Assembly: GCA_003963245.1 (NCBI GenBank)
Contig: RXJX01000023.1
Location: 1-52,554 of the forward strand
Direction of reading: 5' to 3'
Source of the DNA: Neisseriaceae bacterium
Lineage (GTDB): Bacteria; Pseudomonadota; Gammaproteobacteria; Burkholderiales; UBA11063
Length of the DNA stretch: 52,554 nucleotides
This document shows, one piece after another, positions 7,740 to 16,909 of the stretch; the stretch's first letter is position 1; the number at the start of each line of letters is the position of its first letter. The notes under the pieces were generated by a model. The model ran no database searches. It had not been told where the DNA came from and was given only the letters and a program-made list of their open reading frames with translations. Made by a program: the position numbers and the translations under genes.

Positions 7740-9191
7740 TTAATTCTTACTTTCGATCATATTTAAAGATTCCAAACTATTCGCAAAAAATTGTTTAAAT
7801 GTTTGTAGTTCAGATTTGCCAACATCACCACGACTGATTCCATTTACCAAAAATGAAATAACATAAACATGTCCATTACGGGCATAGAAATAGCCTGAAT
7901 AAGCTTTGGTATCAGAGAGAGAACCTGTTTTGGCATGAAGCTGGGTTTTATATCGACCAAATTCAGTTTGCAGAGTACCGGATTCACCGGGAGTTGGTAG
8001 ACTATTGATAAAATCGGTGGATTCTTTATCATGATACATCGTATAGAGCAAAGTTGTCATATGGCTAGCAGATAATTGCTCATAACGAGACAAGCCGCTA
8101 CCGTTTTCTACCTTGAGTTCGGGAAAGTTTAGATTTTGTTTAAATGTTTGATAATAGATGTTTTTAGCATTTTCGTAGCTTGCATTATTTGGAGATCGAT
8201 ATGCACCAATACTTAATAGCATGCTTTTGGCGTAAAGATTATTACTTTGTTTATTCATTTGCCACATTACTTGTGTTAGTGGGGCAGATTTTATCTCAGC
8301 AATTGGTATGGTTGAAGGTGGTGCATTAGCGATTATAATTTTACCCTTGAGCTTGATATGTTGTTGTTTTAAAATCAGAGCAATAAGTTGTTGATTATAC
8401 TGGTTGGTGTCTAAGATATAGAAGTTAATATTTTTGCCATCGCAACTAGCTGGTACATTGCCTGTTAACACAAAGTCAGCTATTTTTTTATGCTTTTGTA
8501 TTTTTGCAGGATTAGTGGGCGATTTATTAATGTTGACATAATCACTTAAGTCATTACAGGCAAATTTGGAATTAACTAATTTTAACTGATTATCAAATTT
8601 TAGTTTACCACTACGATAAGTGTTAAACGTGATTTTGTTATTTTTAATGTGCAATGCAAGAGTTGAGAGATTTTCATCAATTAATAAGGATTTGGGATCT
8701 ACCGAATAACTGGCGTAGGGCTCAGGGTAGAGTTCGCTACTGGGTACATTTTGATTAAAAATATGAGTGTCTAAAATTAAATTGCCATGTATGGTGTTGA
8801 TTCCATTATTTTTTAAAGTCATAAATAAATTGGTTACCGATTGAGTGGTCAAAGTTGGATCACCGCCACCGATCAGATAGATATTACCATCCAGATTATC
8901 TTGTTTAACTTCACCACTATAGCTAAGCGTTGTTTTCCACGTAAAATTAGCCCCAAGATTTTGTAATGCCGCATAGCTGGTTAAAAGCTTCATGTTTGAA
9001 GCTAAAAGCATTGGAGTTGACTCGCGATATTGATAAATAATATCTGCATTGTTACTATCTATTATACTAACTGCAATTTTATTTTTTAGTATATTGGGGA
9101 TTGTCGGTAGAATTTGTGGTGCAGCAAAGCAAGGTGTAGCAAAAAGAAGTGATATAGAAATAGATTTTATTTTATTTACGAGCACGCTCAA
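7740..9191 (-). CDS. dacB: D-alanyl-D-alanine carboxypeptidase/endopeptidase, PBP4 family
   Basis: The 483-aa periplasmic enzyme of the S13 (PBP4) family trims or cleaves peptidoglycan cross-links. A signal peptide covers about residues 1-24. The three penicillin-binding motifs are present: SNMK at 65-68 (nucleophile S65), SNN in KQSNNLYAKS, and KTG at 421-423. There is no usable ATG near the N-terminus. Translation must begin at a TTG (9191) or GTG (9185), inside the end of rnfH, so the two genes overlap by up to 20 nt and are probably coupled. Confidence 0.92.
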   Translation of the reverse strand: MSVLVNKIKSISISLLFATPCFAAPQILPTIPNILKNKIAVSIIDSNNADIIYQYRESTPMLLASNMKLLTSYAALQNLGANFTWKTTLSYSGEVKQDNLDGNIYLIGGGDPTLTTQSVTNLFMTLKNNGINTIHGNLILDTHIFNQNVPSSELYPEPYASYSVDPKSLLIDENLSTLALHIKNNKITFNTYRSGKLKFDNQLKLVNSKFACNDLSDYVNINKSPTNPAKIQKHKKIADFVLTGNVPASCDGKNINFYILDTNQYNQQLIALILKQQHIKLKGKIIIANAPPSTIPIAEIKSAPLTQVMWQMNKQSNNLYAKSMLLSIGAYRSPNNASYENAKNIYYQTFKQNLNFPELKVENGSGLSRYEQLSASHMTTLLYTMYHDKESTDFINSLPTPGESGTLQTEFGRYKTQLHAKTGSLSDTKAYSGYFYARNGHVYVISFLVNGISRGDVGKSELQTFKQFFANSLESLNMIESKN

Positions 9192-9447
9192 GCCTTTTTT
9201 GATTAGGAGTTTTGTTTAAGGGGCGATATATTTCGATGCGATCACCATTTTTAAGTTGATATTGTTCGGGACTGAATTGACGCTTACCAAAAATACCAAC
9301 TGGTAAGCTGAGTAATTCATATTCGGGGAAAAACTCTTGAATTTGTGAGCGCGCAATAGCATCAGCAATAGAGCATTGTGGCTCTACTTCTAGGGTAACA
9401 ATTTTTTGTAAGGAACTAGTGGCAAAAACAACTTCAATTTGAATCAT
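9172..9447 (-). CDS. rnfH: RnfH family ubiquitin-like protein
   Basis: The 91-aa beta-grasp protein belongs to the RnfH/YfjF (UPF0125) family, recognised from IQIEVVFA, the central LPVGIFGK and GDRIEIYRPL. Its biochemical role is unclear. Its gene overlaps the end of ratA by 4 nt (ATGA), the usual ratA-rnfH pairing in proteobacteria. A basic tail (NQKRLERARK) is typical. Confidence 0.9.
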   Translation of the reverse strand: MIQIEVVFATSSLQKIVTLEVEPQCSIADAIARSQIQEFFPEYELLSLPVGIFGKRQFSPEQYQLKNGDRIEIYRPLNKTPNQKRLERARK

Positions 9448-9878
9448 TTGCGGTAAATCTCATGAGCTTTTTTAACGAAACTATCAACGATGTTTTTAAT
9501 TACAAATTCAAAAACTGCGCCGATTACTTTTTCAATGATGATGTTACTGAATTTATAATCAAGCTTAAATTCAACTTTGCAACCAGATTCGCCAAGCGGT
9601 GTAAATATCCAATGACCTTTGAGATGTTTAAACGGACCATCAACCAAATTTAAATCAATTTTTTGATCGGGGGTATTAATATTTTCTGTTGTAAAATGAG
9701 CTTTTACTTTCAGATAGGAAATATCAACCCGAGCAACGACTCGATTACCTTCACTTTTAAGCACCTGTGAACTAGGGCACCACGGTAAATAGTGCTTATA
9801 ATTGGCAATGTCACTAACTAAGGCATACATTTGTGCTGGTGTATAGGGGGTAATTACAGATTTAGTGATTGTTAGCAT
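9444..9878 (-). CDS. ratA: RatA-like START-domain protein (ubiquinone-binding / ribosome association family)
   Basis: The 144-aa single-domain protein has the START/SRPBCC helix-grip fold. In family members it is linked to ubiquinone-dependent respiration (Coq10-like) and, in E. coli, to inhibition of 70S assembly. Typical stretches are YALVSDIANYKHYLPWC near the N-terminus and GPFKHLKGHWIFTP mid-protein. It lies directly after ubiG with a 7-nt overlap, which favours the quinone-related role here. Confidence 0.88.
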   Translation of the reverse strand: MLTITKSVITPYTPAQMYALVSDIANYKHYLPWCPSSQVLKSEGNRVVARVDISYLKVKAHFTTENINTPDQKIDLNLVDGPFKHLKGHWIFTPLGESGCKVEFKLDYKFSNIIIEKVIGAVFEFVIKNIVDSFVKKAHEIYRK

Positions 9879-10564
9879 ATTTTTTGACAGGCAACCATAT
9901 AATTAATACTGGTATCAGTGCTAAGCGTCGCAGTTTGGCTGATTGGATTATACGTCATTCCGCTCAGCGCAACCAACTCAAGCCCAGCTTGTTTTAACAT
10001 ACTACGTAATTCCGCTGGTTTAATAAACTTTTGATAATCATGCGTGCCCTGTGGAACAAGATTCAAAACATACTCAGCAGCAATTACACCCAGCGCATAG
10101 CTCTTGAAATTACGGTTTAAGGTCGAGAAGAATGCCATTCCACCTGATTTTAATAATTTTGCACACTCTTGAATAATATAAGCTGGATCAGGAACATGCT
10201 CGAGCATTTCCATGCACGTTATTACGTCAAAACTTTCTGGTGATTGAGCGGCTTTAGCACCAACTTCAATACATTCATAATTAATCGATAAATTGCTTTC
10301 ATAAAGATGCAATTTGGCAATTTCAATTGATTGCGGAGCTAGGTCAATAGCGCTAACTTGTGCACCAAGTTTGGCAAGAGCTTCGGATAAAATTCCGCCG
10401 CCACAGCCAACATCGAGCAAGGGTTTACCCTTTAACTCGCTGTGTCTTTGGATAAATTCACAACGTAGCGGATTGATTTGGTGCAATGTTTTAAATGCAC
10501 CATCACTATTCCACCATTCATGGGCAAGATCATTAAATTTATCTATTTCAGCTTGAGAATGCAT
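9872..10564 (-). CDS. ubiG: bifunctional ubiquinone O-methyltransferase UbiG
   Basis: The 230-aa SAM-dependent enzyme does both O-methylations of ubiquinone biosynthesis. Motif I is LLDVGCGGGILSE, and the N-terminal FNDLAHEWWNSDGAFKTLHQINPLR and STLNRNFKSY are diagnostic for UbiG. It follows tolQ by only 2 nt and overlaps ratA, so these genes are likely cotranscribed. Confidence 0.95.
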   Translation of the reverse strand: MHSQAEIDKFNDLAHEWWNSDGAFKTLHQINPLRCEFIQRHSELKGKPLLDVGCGGGILSEALAKLGAQVSAIDLAPQSIEIAKLHLYESNLSINYECIEVGAKAAQSPESFDVITCMEMLEHVPDPAYIIQECAKLLKSGGMAFFSTLNRNFKSYALGVIAAEYVLNLVPQGTHDYQKFIKPAELRSMLKQAGLELVALSGMTYNPISQTATLSTDTSINYMVACQKIC

Positions 10565-10566
10565 CG

Positions 10567-11256
10567 TTACATATCCTGATTGCTGGTTGCAGATAATTTA
10601 CGGTTGATTAGATTCAAAAACTCATCACCAAAGCGATTCATTTTTTTCTCAAGCATTTCTACATCCGCAGAAAATTTATTGTAACCCATATATGCCGGAA
10701 TCGCAACAAACAAACCAATTGCTGTGGCAATCAATGCTTCGGCAATACCAGGTGCAACTGAGGCAAGAGTAGCTTGTCCAGTATTACCTAAACCAATAAA
10801 GGCATGCATGATTCCCCATACGGTACCGAGCAATCCGATATATGGACTAACTGAACCAAAAGTAGCCAAAGTAGATAAGCGACTTTCGTAGCTATTTAAT
10901 TCATCGTCAATGGTCGCGGTTAATGAACGTTCAATGTTAGTCGTGATTGTATCTTTATTGCTGATTCCACTTTTACTTAGACGGTTATATTCAGACAGTC
11001 CGGCATAAAACATCTGGCAGGTTGTGCTGCGATTTGCTGCGGTACTGATTGAGTTATAAAGTGTTGTTATGCTATTACTATTATGGTATTGGCTCATGAA
11101 TTTTACAGTTTCTGATTTTGCTTTAGATAATGCGATCCACTTGCTGATGATAATACCCCATGAAACTACTGAGAATATTGCAAGCAATCCCATAATTGCC
11201 TGTACAGCAAGTGATGCATCAGTAATCAGTGATATAATTGACATTTGTTGTTCCAT
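10567..11256 (-). CDS. tolQ: TolQ/ExbB-type proton channel subunit
   Basis: The 229-aa inner-membrane protein of the MotA/TolQ/ExbB family has one N-terminal transmembrane helix and two later ones (VSPYIGLLGTVWGIMHAF and IAEALIATAIGLFVAIPAYMGYN). It forms the proton channel that powers TolA in envelope constriction. The start at 11256 has GAGGAC close upstream; an ATG 12 nt further in is less well placed. tolR, tolA, tolB and pal do not follow; ubiG does instead. Confidence 0.88.
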   Translation of the reverse strand: MEQQMSIISLITDASLAVQAIMGLLAIFSVVSWGIIISKWIALSKAKSETVKFMSQYHNSNSITTLYNSISTAANRSTTCQMFYAGLSEYNRLSKSGISNKDTITTNIERSLTATIDDELNSYESRLSTLATFGSVSPYIGLLGTVWGIMHAFIGLGNTGQATLASVAPGIAEALIATAIGLFVAIPAYMGYNKFSADVEMLEKKMNRFGDEFLNLINRKLSATSNQDM

Positions 11257-11296
11257 AAGTCCTCACATAAATTTTATAAAAATATTTCAAGGCTAA

Positions 11297-11305
11297 ATTT
11301 TACCA
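11297..11305 (-). promoter_or_regulatory. extended -10 element for tolQ
   Basis: Read on the minus strand, this is TGGTAAAAT, identical to the elements at 332-340 and 2411-2419. It lies about 40 nt before the tolQ start, inside the recX-tolQ gap. No clear -35 box is visible. Confidence 0.4.
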
Positions 11306-11360
11306 CAGATGATTTATCAGAAATGGATTGAATTAAAATCTACAAGAAGTTGAATAAAAA

Positions 11361-11825
11361 TCAGTCTACATTATCATCTATAGCGATTTTGATGACATCG
11401 AGAACTGTATCCAAGCTAAATCCTCGTGCAACCATAAAACGTATTTGCTGAGCTTTTTCCTTAGCCGTTTCAGGTTGTTTTCCATGAAATTTACGTAACC
11501 AAATTGATTTTGCTGTAGCAAATTCATCAATATTTGCTTGTCGATAGATGTTGTTAATCAGTTCTTGATCTGCGACTTTATTCATTAATTGATATTTAAT
11601 TCGCTGTGCGCCAAATTTCTGGCTTTTAGCATTGATATAGTTCTCAATATAGCGTTCTTCATTGAGAAATTTTTTTGTGACCATTTCCTCTAAGACTACT
11701 TTAATCGCTTCAATATCTTCCGAATACTTCTGGAGTTTTGTGAACAGCTCTCGAAATGAATAATCGCGGCGTGAAAGAAAATCTAAGGCTTTAGCATAGA
11801 GATTGATTGGTTTAGAATTGTTCAT
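11361..11825 (-). CDS. recX: recombination regulatory protein RecX
   Basis: The 154-aa helical protein limits RecA filament extension. Typical RecX features are AKALDFLSRRDYSFRELFTKL at the N-terminus, a FLNEERYIENYINAKSQKFGAQRI block and RFMVARGFSLDTV at the end. It lies 47 nt after recA on the same strand, the usual recA-recX order. Confidence 0.92.
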   Translation of the reverse strand: MNNSKPINLYAKALDFLSRRDYSFRELFTKLQKYSEDIEAIKVVLEEMVTKKFLNEERYIENYINAKSQKFGAQRIKYQLMNKVADQELINNIYRQANIDEFATAKSIWLRKFHGKQPETAKEKAQQIRFMVARGFSLDTVLDVIKIAIDDNVD

Positions 11826-11872
11826 GAGCAGAGTTTAAAAGGCGTAATTATTAGTTACGCCAATTATTTTAA

Positions 11873-12928
11873 TTAAAGCTCTTCCGCGTCAGTACTGGCA
11901 TCAATGTCACGCTCTTCAACAGGAACATCGGCTACAGTAACTCCAGATAAAGTACGAACTTTTCCTTCGATTTCTGCAGCAATAGCTGGATTTTCTTTTA
12001 GAAACTCTTTAACGTTTTCTTTACCTTGTCCAATCTTTTGTCCGTTGTAGCTATACCAAGCACCTGATTTTTCTACGATATTGTTTAGAACACCTAAATC
12101 AATTATTTCGCCATTACGCGAAATACCTTCCCCATACATAATCTCAAATTCAGCTTGCTTAAATGGTGGAGCAACTTTGTTTTTTACGATTTTAACTTTA
12201 GTATCACTACCAATTATATCTTCACCTTTTTTAATATTGCCAGTACGGCGAATATCTAGACGAACTGAAGCATAAAATTTAAGTGCATTACCGCCAGTTG
12301 TTGTTTCAGGAGAACCAAACATCACGCCAATTTTCATACGGATTTGATTAATAAAGATAACCAAGGTATTGGTACGCTTGATATTTCCAGTTAGTTTACG
12401 TAATGCTTGTGACATTAAACGAGCTTGTAGCCCCATGTGACTGTCGCCCATGTCACCTTCTAATTCAGCTTTAGGTACTAATGCAGCCACCGAGTCAACC
12501 ACAATTAGATCAACACTGCCACTACGCACCAGCATATCAGCAATTTCTAGTGCTTGTTCACCAGTATCTGGTTGAGAAATTAGCATTTCATCAACCTTTA
12601 CCCCCAGTTTACGTGCGTAAATTGGATCCAAAGCATTTTCTGCATCAATATAGGCACAGGTTCCACCCGCTTTTTGCATTTCTGCTACCACGTGCAAACA
12701 TAGTGTAGTTTTACCTGATGACTCAGGCCCAAAAATTTCAACAACTCGTCCGCGTGGTAAACCGCCAACCCCAAGGGCTAAGTCAATTCCTAGCGAACCA
12801 GTTGAAATTACCTGTATGTCATTGGCAACCTGTTTGTCGTCCATCCGCATGATAGAACCTTTACCAAATTGTTTCTCAATTTGTGAGAGTGCTATCTGCA
12901 GCGCTTTTGCTTTATCATTATCAGCCAT
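11873..12928 (-). CDS. recA: recombinase RecA
   Basis: The 351-aa DNA strand-exchange protein and coprotease has Walker A GPESSGKT at 67-74, MAW motif and loop L2 regions ([32 protein letters not shown]), and an acidic C-terminus. It lies 29 nt after a methyltransferase gene. No recognisable SOS box was found in that gap, so its promoter may lie further upstream. Confidence 0.98.
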   Translation of the reverse strand: MADNDKAKALQIALSQIEKQFGKGSIMRMDDKQVANDIQVISTGSLGIDLALGVGGLPRGRVVEIFGPESSGKTTLCLHVVAEMQKAGGTCAYIDAENALDPIYARKLGVKVDEMLISQPDTGEQALEIADMLVRSGSVDLIVVDSVAALVPKAELEGDMGDSHMGLQARLMSQALRKLTGNIKRTNTLVIFINQIRMKIGVMFGSPETTTGGNALKFYASVRLDIRRTGNIKKGEDIIGSDTKVKIVKNKVAPPFKQAEFEIMYGEGISRNGEIIDLGVLNNIVEKSGAWYSYNGQKIGQGKENVKEFLKENPAIAAEIEGKVRTLSGVTVADVPVEERDIDASTDAEEL

Positions 12929-12957
12929 TTAATTTCTTTCTATTTAGTAGTTACAAT

Positions 12958-13608
12958 TTAAAATTTGAATCCGCGAGGAGCGGCACTAGACAATGGTTCG
13001 ACATAAGTCTCAAATAGTTGAGTTTGCTTATATTCGTTCTCGCTAATTTTTTCAATAACTACCGCATGCATAATCGGTGCAACACCTTCAATGCCGACTA
13101 ATATACCACCAACTTTAAGTTGTGCTTTAAGTTCTGGAGTAATTTCAGCTAGTGCTCCACCAACAAAAATTTTGTCAAATGGGGCTTTAGCAGCTAGACC
13201 AACCATTCCGTCTGCTTCAATAATACTAACGTTTTTAATTCCGGCACGAGTGAGGTTATCAACTGCAAATTGTTTGTTTTGTTCATTTATTTCTAAACTG
13301 TAAACAAAATCAGTTAATTTTGCAAGTAAGGCAGTTACATATCCGCTACCTGTTCCGATTTCCAATACTTTGTCTTTTTTGCGTAGCTTTAGTTCTTGCA
13401 GTAAGCGTGCTTCAATTCTAGGGAAAAGCATTTTTTGCTCACCTGGTAAGGGTAGCTCAATATCAGATAATGCCAAATTGCGCAATGATTGATTGACAAA
13501 CTCTTCGCGCTTGATTGTTTTGAGTAATCCAAGCACCTTCTCATCAAACATATTCCATGGGCGAATTTGTTGTTCAATCATGTTAAAACGAGCTAATTCA
13601 AAATTCAT
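12958..13608 (-). CDS. protein-L-isoaspartate O-methyltransferase-like protein
   Basis: The 216-aa SAM-dependent methyltransferase is of the PCMT family. Motif I is VLEIGTGSGYVTALLA, and the conserved N-terminal MIEQQIRPW and C-terminal GGILVGIEG are present. The N-terminal half resembles the betaproteobacterial PCMT paralogue, which is often encoded near tolC or dsbA, more than classic Pcm. The substrate is therefore uncertain. Confidence 0.85.
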   Translation of the reverse strand: MNFELARFNMIEQQIRPWNMFDEKVLGLLKTIKREEFVNQSLRNLALSDIELPLPGEQKMLFPRIEARLLQELKLRKKDKVLEIGTGSGYVTALLAKLTDFVYSLEINEQNKQFAVDNLTRAGIKNVSIIEADGMVGLAAKAPFDKIFVGGALAEITPELKAQLKVGGILVGIEGVAPIMHAVVIEKISENEYKQTQLFETYVEPLSSAAPRGFKF

Positions 13609-13619
13609 ATGAGATCCTC

Positions 13620-14258
13620 TTATTTGATTTTCTGTTCTTTTTTAACTTTATCAACTAATGCCTGAATTACTTTTATCAGTTTCTCAGGTTGTGCTGGGCT
13701 AGTCACATATTTACCACCGACAATAAAAGTTGGTGTGCCTGTAATGTTATATGCCATAGTGTACTGTGCATATTCTTGCGGCTTAGTACTTACAGTAAAA
13801 GAATTATAAGTTGCCATGAATTTCTTAGGGTCTACAATTGATTTATTGGCATTTAAAAATGCTTGCAACTGAGTTTTGTCTTCTAGGTTTTTATGATTAG
13901 TCATTGTTGATTCAAAAACATGTTGATTAAAGTTAGCACCTAGATTTAATGCTTGTGCAGTAGCGTTAATTTTTGCATATCCGCTAAAATTATTATCCCA
14001 CACCACTTGAATGCGATTTAAATCAACATTTTTAGTTCCTGCATACCATTTGTCTAAGATTGGCTCTAAAACCGAACAGTGAATACATGCGTATGAATAA
14101 AATTCAGTAACGTTGACTTTACCTGCTTTAGTCGGAAGCGGTTTACTAATTGGTCCGGATAAAACAGTATAATCAGTACCTTGTGTAATAGTAATATTAT
14201 CGGCAAAAACCTGACAGATTAATGCTGAACTCAGTATGGCAAGTAAGGTTTTTTTCAT
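13620..14258 (-). CDS. dsbA: thiol:disulfide interchange protein DsbA
   Basis: The 212-aa periplasmic oxidase puts disulfides into exported proteins. A signal peptide ends near residue 19. The thioredoxin-fold active site is C58-I-H-C61 in a YSYACIHC context, and the cis-Pro loop is in GTPTF. The family consensus is CPHC, so Ile replaces Pro at the second position, which should change the redox potential. It starts 12 nt after the SPOR gene. Confidence 0.92.
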   Translation of the reverse strand: MKKTLLAILSSALICQVFADNITITQGTDYTVLSGPISKPLPTKAGKVNVTEFYSYACIHCSVLEPILDKWYAGTKNVDLNRIQVVWDNNFSGYAKINATAQALNLGANFNQHVFESTMTNHKNLEDKTQLQAFLNANKSIVDPKKFMATYNSFTVSTKPQEYAQYTMAYNITGTPTFIVGGKYVTSPAQPEKLIKVIQALVDKVKKEQKIK

Positions 14259-14270
14259 GCAATAGTCCTT

Positions 14271-14825
14271 TTAGTTAGAATTGTTAATAAGGGTGGCGTT
14301 AATATCTTGTTGTTTTAATTGAGCAATTAAATCATTGGCATCTGCTTCGTCGGCAAATGGGCCAATTATTACGCGATTAATAATTTTATCATTGACTTGT
14401 TGTGATTTAATTTTAGAACTAAATCCCAAGAGTGCTAATTTAGCTTTCATATTATTAGCTAAATCAGGCTCGCTAAATGCACCTACTTGAACAATAAACG
14501 ATGGCTTAGCTGCTGCTTCAGGTGCCGAAGCTGTTGTTGTTTTGGGATTAATATCTTTTTTACCTTGTAAAACATCATAGAAATCATAACTAGGTGTTGA
14601 TGCTTCCGGTTTATTTTGCTGTGCTATAGGTGCGGAACTTGCCTGCTGCATTTTGGTACCTGGTGCTAAGATTAGAGGAGCTGAGCTAACTGGAGCACTC
14701 GCACTAAGATTAACACTACTATTATTGAATCCTTTGTCAACAAAAGGATTTTGGGCTTTATTCAAATAAAATGCTACGGCACCAGCAATTCCGATACCAA
14801 TTAATAATCCAATGAAAAACTTCAC
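14271..14825 (-). CDS. SPOR-domain, FtsN-like membrane protein
   Basis: The 184-aa protein has one N-terminal transmembrane helix (FFIGLLIGIGIAGAVAFYL), a Ser/Ala/Pro-rich periplasmic linker and a C-terminal SPOR domain (FIVQVGAFSEPDLANNMKAKL to the end). SPOR domains bind glycan strands without stem peptides at the septum. The layout is FtsN-like, but this class of short SPOR protein beside dsbA is common in betaproteobacteria, and an ftsN assignment is not secure. Confidence 0.85.
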   Translation of the reverse strand: MKFFIGLLIGIGIAGAVAFYLNKAQNPFVDKGFNNSSVNLSASAPVSSAPLILAPGTKMQQASSAPIAQQNKPEASTPSYDFYDVLQGKKDINPKTTTASAPEAAAKPSFIVQVGAFSEPDLANNMKAKLALLGFSSKIKSQQVNDKIINRVIIGPFADEADANDLIAQLKQQDINATLINNSN

Positions 14826-14840
14826 GTTTATTCCTACACC

Positions 14841-16349
14841 TTAAATATTTCGTTTATACTGGCTTGCTAATGCCAGATGTGCGCTGTTAATTACTTCGTT
14901 TTCAGCTAAGTCGGCAATTGTTCTTGCGAGCTTAAGCTGACGATAATAACCACGAGCAGATAACGAATTACGGTCAATTATTTGCTGCATTAAGGTCTTT
15001 GCTTTATCATCCAAGGCACAGTAAAGCTCAATTTCGTCGTTAGCCAGTTCGTAATTTAACTTGTTTTGCCGCTGTAATTGAATTTTGCGTGCATTAATAA
15101 CGCGTTGCCTAATTAGCTCTGAACTCTCGCCATTCGGAAGCTGCTGTAATTCACTTGTGTTTAATGATGGAACATCAACCACAATGTCAATCCGATCCAG
15201 AAGTGGTCCCGAGATTTTAGCACGATATCGATTTATTTGCTCGACTGAACAAGTGCAGCTTTGTTGCGGGTGTCCTGCATAACCACAAGGGCACGGATTC
15301 ATTGCCGCAATCAATTGAAAGTCAGCCAAGTATTCTACACGATGATTTGCTCGGGCGATACTTATTTTTTTTGCTTCAAGTGGCTCCCGCAATACTTCAA
15401 GAACTTTACGGTCAAACTCTGGTAGTTCATCAAGAAATAGCACTCCATTGTGCGCGAGACTAATTTCGCCAGGTTTGGGATTGCTCCCGCCGCCAACTAA
15501 TGCAACTCCTGATGTACTATGATGCGGATTACGGAAGGGGACTCTTGCCCAGTCATTGAGTTGAAAGCCTTGTGTACTCAGCGATTGGAGTGAGGCGCTT
15601 GCTATAGCTTGTTCAGTGCTTAGTGAGGGTAAAATACTTGTAATTCGGCTAGCTAACATAGATTTACCACAGCCCGGATTTCCGATCATTAAAACCGAAT
15701 GGCGCCCTGCGGCTGCAATTTCCAGTGCTTTTTTTGTACTAAGCTGCCCTTTTACTTGTTGGAATCCATCGTTATTACTCTCAAAATCACTAATCGGTTT
15801 TACTATGCTTGCAATGGTAATTACAGGTAATTCTTGTGAAGTGGTGAAGTGAGTAACTACATCTTGTAATGAAGTAGCCGCCCGAATATGCATATCTTTA
15901 ACTAAAGCAGCCTCTTCTGCGCTTTGAGCTGGCAGAATTAATTGGCGCTTACTTTGACTAATTCCATAAGATATTGCCAGCGCGCCTTTTATTGGGCGTA
16001 GGGCTCCATCCAGTGCGAGCTCTCCAGCAAATTCAAACTCTTCTAAATTTTGGCGGGTTTTTACTAAGCCGCTGGCAAAAAGAATTCCCATTGCAATGGG
16101 TAAATCGTAACGGCTGGAATCTTTTGGTAAATCGGCAGGAGCGAGATTAACCGTAATTCTCCGTGCTGGAAAATCAAAACCAGAATTTTGTATCGCTGAG
16201 CGAATCCGATCGCGGCTTTCTTTAATTTCTGTATCTGGTAACCCCACGATGGAGAAGCTTGGTAATCCACTGGCAACATGTACTTCAACTACGATCTGCG
16301 GAGCACGCATGCCGCTTAGCGCACGTGAGTAAAGTTTGGCAATGCTCAT
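14841..16349 (-). CDS. comM: YifB/ComM family Mg-chelatase-like AAA+ ATPase
   Basis: The 502-aa product has an N-terminal Lon-protease-like domain (SGLPSFSIVGLPDTEIKESRDRIRSA), a central AAA+ domain with Walker A MIGNPGCGKSML, a Cys cluster NPCPCGYAGHPQQSCTC, and a C-terminal helical domain. In naturally competent proteobacteria ComM is a helicase that drives branch migration during integration of transforming DNA. It overlaps ubiK by a few bases. Confidence 0.94.
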   Translation of the reverse strand: MSIAKLYSRALSGMRAPQIVVEVHVASGLPSFSIVGLPDTEIKESRDRIRSAIQNSGFDFPARRITVNLAPADLPKDSSRYDLPIAMGILFASGLVKTRQNLEEFEFAGELALDGALRPIKGALAISYGISQSKRQLILPAQSAEEAALVKDMHIRAATSLQDVVTHFTTSQELPVITIASIVKPISDFESNNDGFQQVKGQLSTKKALEIAAAGRHSVLMIGNPGCGKSMLASRITSILPSLSTEQAIASASLQSLSTQGFQLNDWARVPFRNPHHSTSGVALVGGGSNPKPGEISLAHNGVLFLDELPEFDRKVLEVLREPLEAKKISIARANHRVEYLADFQLIAAMNPCPCGYAGHPQQSCTCSVEQINRYRAKISGPLLDRIDIVVDVPSLNTSELQQLPNGESSELIRQRVINARKIQLQRQNKLNYELANDEIELYCALDDKAKTLMQQIIDRNSLSARGYYRQLKLARTIADLAENEVINSAHLALASQYKRNI

Positions 16350-16588
16350 TACGCTTGCTTTTGCTCCAAAGCCTTTATGATTTGCTCTAATTCATCGAGT
16401 TTATTCCGGGTATTGATTAAGACTTTTTGCTGGGTTTCAAACTCTTCACGGGTTACCAAATCCAATTTTTCTAGGCTAGCATGCAAAATAGCTTTAAAAT
16501 TATTTTCTATGTCATTTAAAGGATTTATTTTGGCAAAATTTGCCATTTGGTTGGAGATTTGATCAATAATTTGTTGTTTTAGCATCAT
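16349..16588 (-). CDS. ubiK: UbiK accessory factor (YqiC/BMFP family)
   Basis: The 79-aa amphipathic, coiled-coil protein supports aerobic ubiquinone biosynthesis as part of the Ubi complex. Typical features are the N-terminal helix (IIDQISNQMANF) and the C-terminal coil (REEFETQQKVLINTRNKLDELEQ). Two adjacent ATGs could serve as start. The stop overlaps the comM start. Confidence 0.88.
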   Translation of the reverse strand: MMLKQQIIDQISNQMANFAKINPLNDIENNFKAILHASLEKLDLVTREEFETQQKVLINTRNKLDELEQIIKALEQKQA

Positions 16589-16664
16589 GAAACTTTCTAA
16601 ACCATATTAGGGTGTATTTTAATCCATATGCAATTCGATCGTCAGAAATTTTAATTTTAAAATG

Positions 16665-16688
16665 AAAAAAGCTACGAAATTCGTAGCT
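16665..16688 (-). terminator. Rho-independent terminator of rpsU
   Basis: AGCTACGA pairs with TCGTAGCT around a 3-nt loop (16670-16688). Read on the minus strand it is followed by six Ts. It lies just after the rpsU stop. Confidence 0.85.
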
Positions 16689-16696
16689 TCTCAATC

Positions 16697-16909
16697 TTAA
16701 TGACCGCGTTTTGGTAACATTTGCGATCTGATTTTTTTGTAGTGACGTTTAACGGCTGCTGCCATTTTACGTTTACGTTCTGTTGTTGGCTTTTCGTAAC
16801 ATTCACGAGAGCGTAGCTCAGTTAAGGTACCAGCTTTTTCAACAGCTTTTTTAAAACGACGAAGGGCAACTTCAAAATATTCAGTATCACGAACTTTAAT
16901 TTCAGGCAT
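16697..16909 (-). CDS. rpsU: 30S ribosomal protein S21
   Basis: The 70-aa basic ribosomal protein has the family start [20 protein letters not shown] and an Arg/Lys-rich tail. It is a small-subunit protein involved in base pairing between mRNA and 16S rRNA during initiation. It has its own terminator (16665-16688). Confidence 0.97.
   Translation of the reverse strand: MPEIKVRDTEYFEVALRRFKKAVEKAGTLTELRSRECYEKPTTERKRKMAAAVKRHYKKIRSQMLPKRGH

Noticed and set aside
12929..12957. SOS box upstream of recA
   Set aside because: The 29-nt gap holds no LexA-like palindrome of either the CTG-N10-CAG or GAAC type.
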